From contig JAGAWH010000126.1 of the NCBI GenBank assembly GCA_017941505.1, positions 1-7,603 on the forward strand: a stretch of DNA of 7,603 bases. Reading direction: 5' to 3'. The notes under the pieces are model-generated. The model did not search any database, was not told the DNA's origin, and saw nothing but the letters and a program-made list of their open reading frames with translations. This stretch comes from Faecalicoccus sp. Its GTDB lineage: Bacteria > Bacillota_I > Bacilli_A > Erysipelotrichales > Erysipelotrichaceae. Position numbers and translations under genes: made by a program. Positions 5,753 to 7,603 of the stretch are shown here, one piece after another (the first letter of the stretch is position 1; every line of letters begins with the position of its first letter).

Positions 5753-6532
5753 ATGGAAAATGTATTATTAGAAAAACAAGGTCATGTATCAATTATCACT
5801 ATCAATCGTCCAAAAGCTTTAAATGCTTTGAATACCGCTACTTTACAAGATCTGGAAGAAGCTGTAAACACTGTTGCTGCGGATAAAGATACTTATGTAG
5901 CTGTTATTACCGGAGCTGGAGAAAAGAGTTTTGTAGCCGGTGCTGATATTGTGGAAATGAAAGATAAATCTGTTGAAGAAGCTGCAGAATATGGCGCTTA
6001 TGGAAACAAGATCTTCCGTGCAATCGAACAGTTGCATTGTCCGGTCATTGCAGCTGTAAATGGATTCGCTTTAGGTGGAGGCTGTGAATTAGCTATGTCT
6101 TGCGATATTCGTGTTGCCGCTGAAAATGCAATTTTCGGTCAGCCGGAAGTTGGTTTAGGAATTACACCGGGATTCGGTGGAACACAGCGTTTGGCTCGAT
6201 TAGTTCCAGTTGGAATTGCTAAGGAAATGATTTATACAGCTCGCAATATTAAAGCGGCTAAAGCGTTAGAAATCGGTTTAGTAAATAATGTTGTACCTGC
6301 AGAAGAATTAATGCCTACAGTTATGAAAATGGCCAATGGTATCGCAAAAAATGCTCCAATTGCTGTTGCATATGCTAAAAAAGCTATCAATGATGGTTTA
6401 CAGAAAGATATTGATGGCGGTATTGCTGAAGAGGTAGAAGATTTCTCTGCATGCTTCGCAACGGAAGACCAGACATATGGCATGGAATGCTTCGTTAACC
6501 GTGTAAAAGAAAAAGAATTCAAAAACAAGTAA
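5753..6532 (+). CDS. crt: Crotonase (3-hydroxybutyryl-CoA dehydratase, enoyl-CoA hydratase family)
   Basis: The 259-aa enzyme dehydrates 3-hydroxybutyryl-CoA to crotonyl-CoA, the Bcd substrate. It shows the crotonase-fold signatures: ITINRPKALNALN (15-27), the CoA/oxyanion-hole segment SFVAGADIVEM (59-69), and NGFALGGGCELAMSCDIR (103-120), which contains oxyanion Gly109 and catalytic Glu112. FGQPEVGLGITPGFGGTQRL (128-147) carries the second catalytic Glu132. With both glutamates present it should be a hydratase/dehydratase rather than an isomerase-type relative. Length is normal. The ATG is preceded by a very strong AAGGAGG at 7-nt spacing. In classic clostridial operons crt comes first; here it follows hbd, behind a stem-loop, and precedes the CoA-transferase by 19 bp. 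Confidence 0.96.
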   Translation: MENVLLEKQGHVSIITINRPKALNALNTATLQDLEEAVNTVAADKDTYVAVITGAGEKSFVAGADIVEMKDKSVEEAAEYGAYGNKIFRAIEQLHCPVIAAVNGFALGGGCELAMSCDIRVAAENAIFGQPEVGLGITPGFGGTQRLARLVPVGIAKEMIYTARNIKAAKALEIGLVNNVVPAEELMPTVMKMANGIAKNAPIAVAYAKKAINDGLQKDIDGGIAEEVEDFSACFATEDQTYGMECFVNRVKEKEFKNK

Positions 6533-6551
6533 AAGGACAAGGTATATTTAA

Positions 6552-7603
6552 ATGGATTACAGTAGAGAATATGCATCAAAGTTATGCTCGGCTGAGCAGG
6601 CAGTCAAGGTCGTAAAAAGCGGTGACTGGGTAGACTATGGATGGTGTACAGGCCATCCGCAGGCTTTGGATAAAGCACTTGCCGCTAGAATGACGGAGCT
6701 CGAAGATGTGAAAATCCGTGGTGGTATTGCTTTATGGAAACCAGCTATCTTCGATATTGAAAATCCAGGAGCACATTTTACTTGGAATTCATGGCATATG
6801 ACCGGAATTGAACGTCGTGCGATCAATGAAGGTTTTGCATATTATGCACCCGTTCGTTATTCTGAATTACCTCGTTATTATCGCGAAAATGTCGATGATA
6901 TTGACGTCGCTATGTTCCAGGTATCGCCGATGGATAAATTTGGTTATTTCAACTTCGGTCCAAATGGATCGCATATGTTAGACATGTGCAATCGTGCCAA
7001 AGTAATCATTGTTGAAGTAAACAAAAATATGCCTAGATGTCTGGGTGGATTCAGTGAATCCATTCATATTTCTCAAGTATCCCAGATTGTTGAAGGAGAT
7101 AATCCGGGAATGGGTATCCTGGCGGGTGCTCCAGCGTCAGAAATTGATGAAAAAGTAGCGCAGTTAATTGTTAATGAGATTCCGGACGGAGCTTGTTTGC
7201 AATTAGGTATTGGCGGTATGCCAAACGCTGTGGGTTCATTGATTGCGAAATCGGATTTGAAACATTTGGGTGTTCATACAGAAATGTATGTCGATGCATT
7301 TGTTGATATCGCAAATGCCGGAAAAATTGATGGCATTAACAAGAATATCGATAAAGGAAGACAAGTATATGCCTTTGGTGCAGGAACACAAAAGCTGTAT
7401 GATTATTTAGATGATAATCCGGAATGCATGTCTGCGCCTGTTGATTATACGAATGATATCCGTTCTATTTCTGCATTAGATAACTTCATTTCAATTAATA
7501 ATGCGGTTGACATTGACTTATTTGGTCAGGTTAGTTCCGAATCTTCCGGTATTAAACATATCAGTGGAGCCGGAGGACAGCTGGATTTTGTTTTGGGTGC
7601 ATA
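6552..7603 (+). CDS. but: Butyryl-CoA:acetate CoA-transferase, 3'-truncated by window edge
   Basis: The frame runs from ATG 6552 to the right edge without a stop; 350 codons are visible out of roughly 445-450 expected. The enzyme transfers CoA from butyryl-CoA to acetate, giving butyrate and acetyl-CoA. Visible family landmarks are [20 protein letters not shown] (105-124), [18 protein letters not shown] (125-142), [10 protein letters not shown] (219-228), [12 protein letters not shown] (241-252) with Glu244 as the likely CoA-accepting catalytic glutamate, and [10 protein letters not shown] (341-350). The [10 protein letters not shown] and HTEM block resembles the But enzymes of Roseburia-type gut bacteria. 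The close relative 4-hydroxybutyrate CoA-transferase cannot be fully excluded, but no 4-hydroxybutyrate genes are nearby. AAGGACAAGG (6533-6542) precedes the ATG by 9 nt and lies just past the crt stop, so it is co-transcribed with the butyryl-CoA genes. Confidence 0.9.
   Translation, partial: MDYSREYASKLCSAEQAVKVVKSGDWVDYGWCTGHPQALDKALAARMTELEDVKIRGGIALWKPAIFDIENPGAHFTWNSWHMTGIERRAINEGFAYYAPVRYSELPRYYRENVDDIDVAMFQVSPMDKFGYFNFGPNGSHMLDMCNRAKVIIVEVNKNMPRCLGGFSESIHISQVSQIVEGDNPGMGILAGAPASEIDEKVAQLIVNEIPDGACLQLGIGGMPNAVGSLIAKSDLKHLGVHTEMYVDAFVDIANAGKIDGINKNIDKGRQVYAFGAGTQKLYDYLDDNPECMSAPVDYTNDIRSISALDNFISINNAVDIDLFGQVSSESSGIKHISGAGGQLDFVLGA

Noticed and set aside
6635..6826. Minus-strand open frame of 63 codons inside the CoA-transferase
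   Set aside because: It lies wholly antisense to the well-supported CoA-transferase frame and has no motif or ribosome binding site.

Overview
The window is a butyrate-synthesis locus from a low-GC Firmicute, most likely an anaerobic gut-type butyrate producer. The evidence is AT-rich intergenic DNA, strong AGGAGG-type ribosome binding sites, sigma-A-like promoters and a full set of clostridial-type butyryl-CoA pathway enzymes. Arginine is mostly CGT rather than the AGA favoured by many Clostridium species, and the gene order differs from the classic crt-bcd-etfB-etfA-hbd. I therefore lean weakly towards an Erysipelotrichia-like lineage, but the sequence alone does not settle this.

Layout. 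At 2-265 (+) lies the C-terminal end of a YdcF/DUF218-family protein, unrelated to the rest. It converges on the thiolase gene thl (336-1541, -), and a long imperfect palindrome (260-326) between them looks like a shared bidirectional terminator. A 250-bp divergent control region (1542-1791) follows. It holds back-to-back promoters for thl (leftward) and bcd (rightward), two 18-bp palindromes resembling operators of the redox repressor Rex, and a bcd leader with two hairpins, one of which carries the Shine-Dalgarno sequence in its loop. From 1792 a rightward operon runs bcd - etfB - etfA - hbd - crt - butyryl-CoA:acetate CoA-transferase. Gaps are 14 to 25 bp, except for 61 bp before crt, which contains a perfect 12-bp stem-loop. 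The CoA-transferase is cut by the right edge.

Function. Thl condenses two acetyl-CoA to acetoacetyl-CoA. Hbd reduces this to 3-hydroxybutyryl-CoA, and Crt dehydrates it to crotonyl-CoA. Bcd with EtfAB reduces crotonyl-CoA to butyryl-CoA, probably coupled to ferredoxin reduction by flavin-based electron bifurcation. The CoA-transferase exchanges CoA with external acetate, releasing butyrate and regenerating acetyl-CoA. The whole route from acetyl-CoA to butyrate is thus encoded in one locus, including the final CoA-transferase, which in many gut butyrate producers lies elsewhere.

I see no previously undescribed enzyme system. The most interesting material is regulatory: the mirror-symmetric promoter/operator arrangement, the hairpin that displays the bcd Shine-Dalgarno, and the hbd-crt intercistronic hairpin with an orphan Shine-Dalgarno. 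No tRNA, rRNA, CRISPR array or mobile element is visible.
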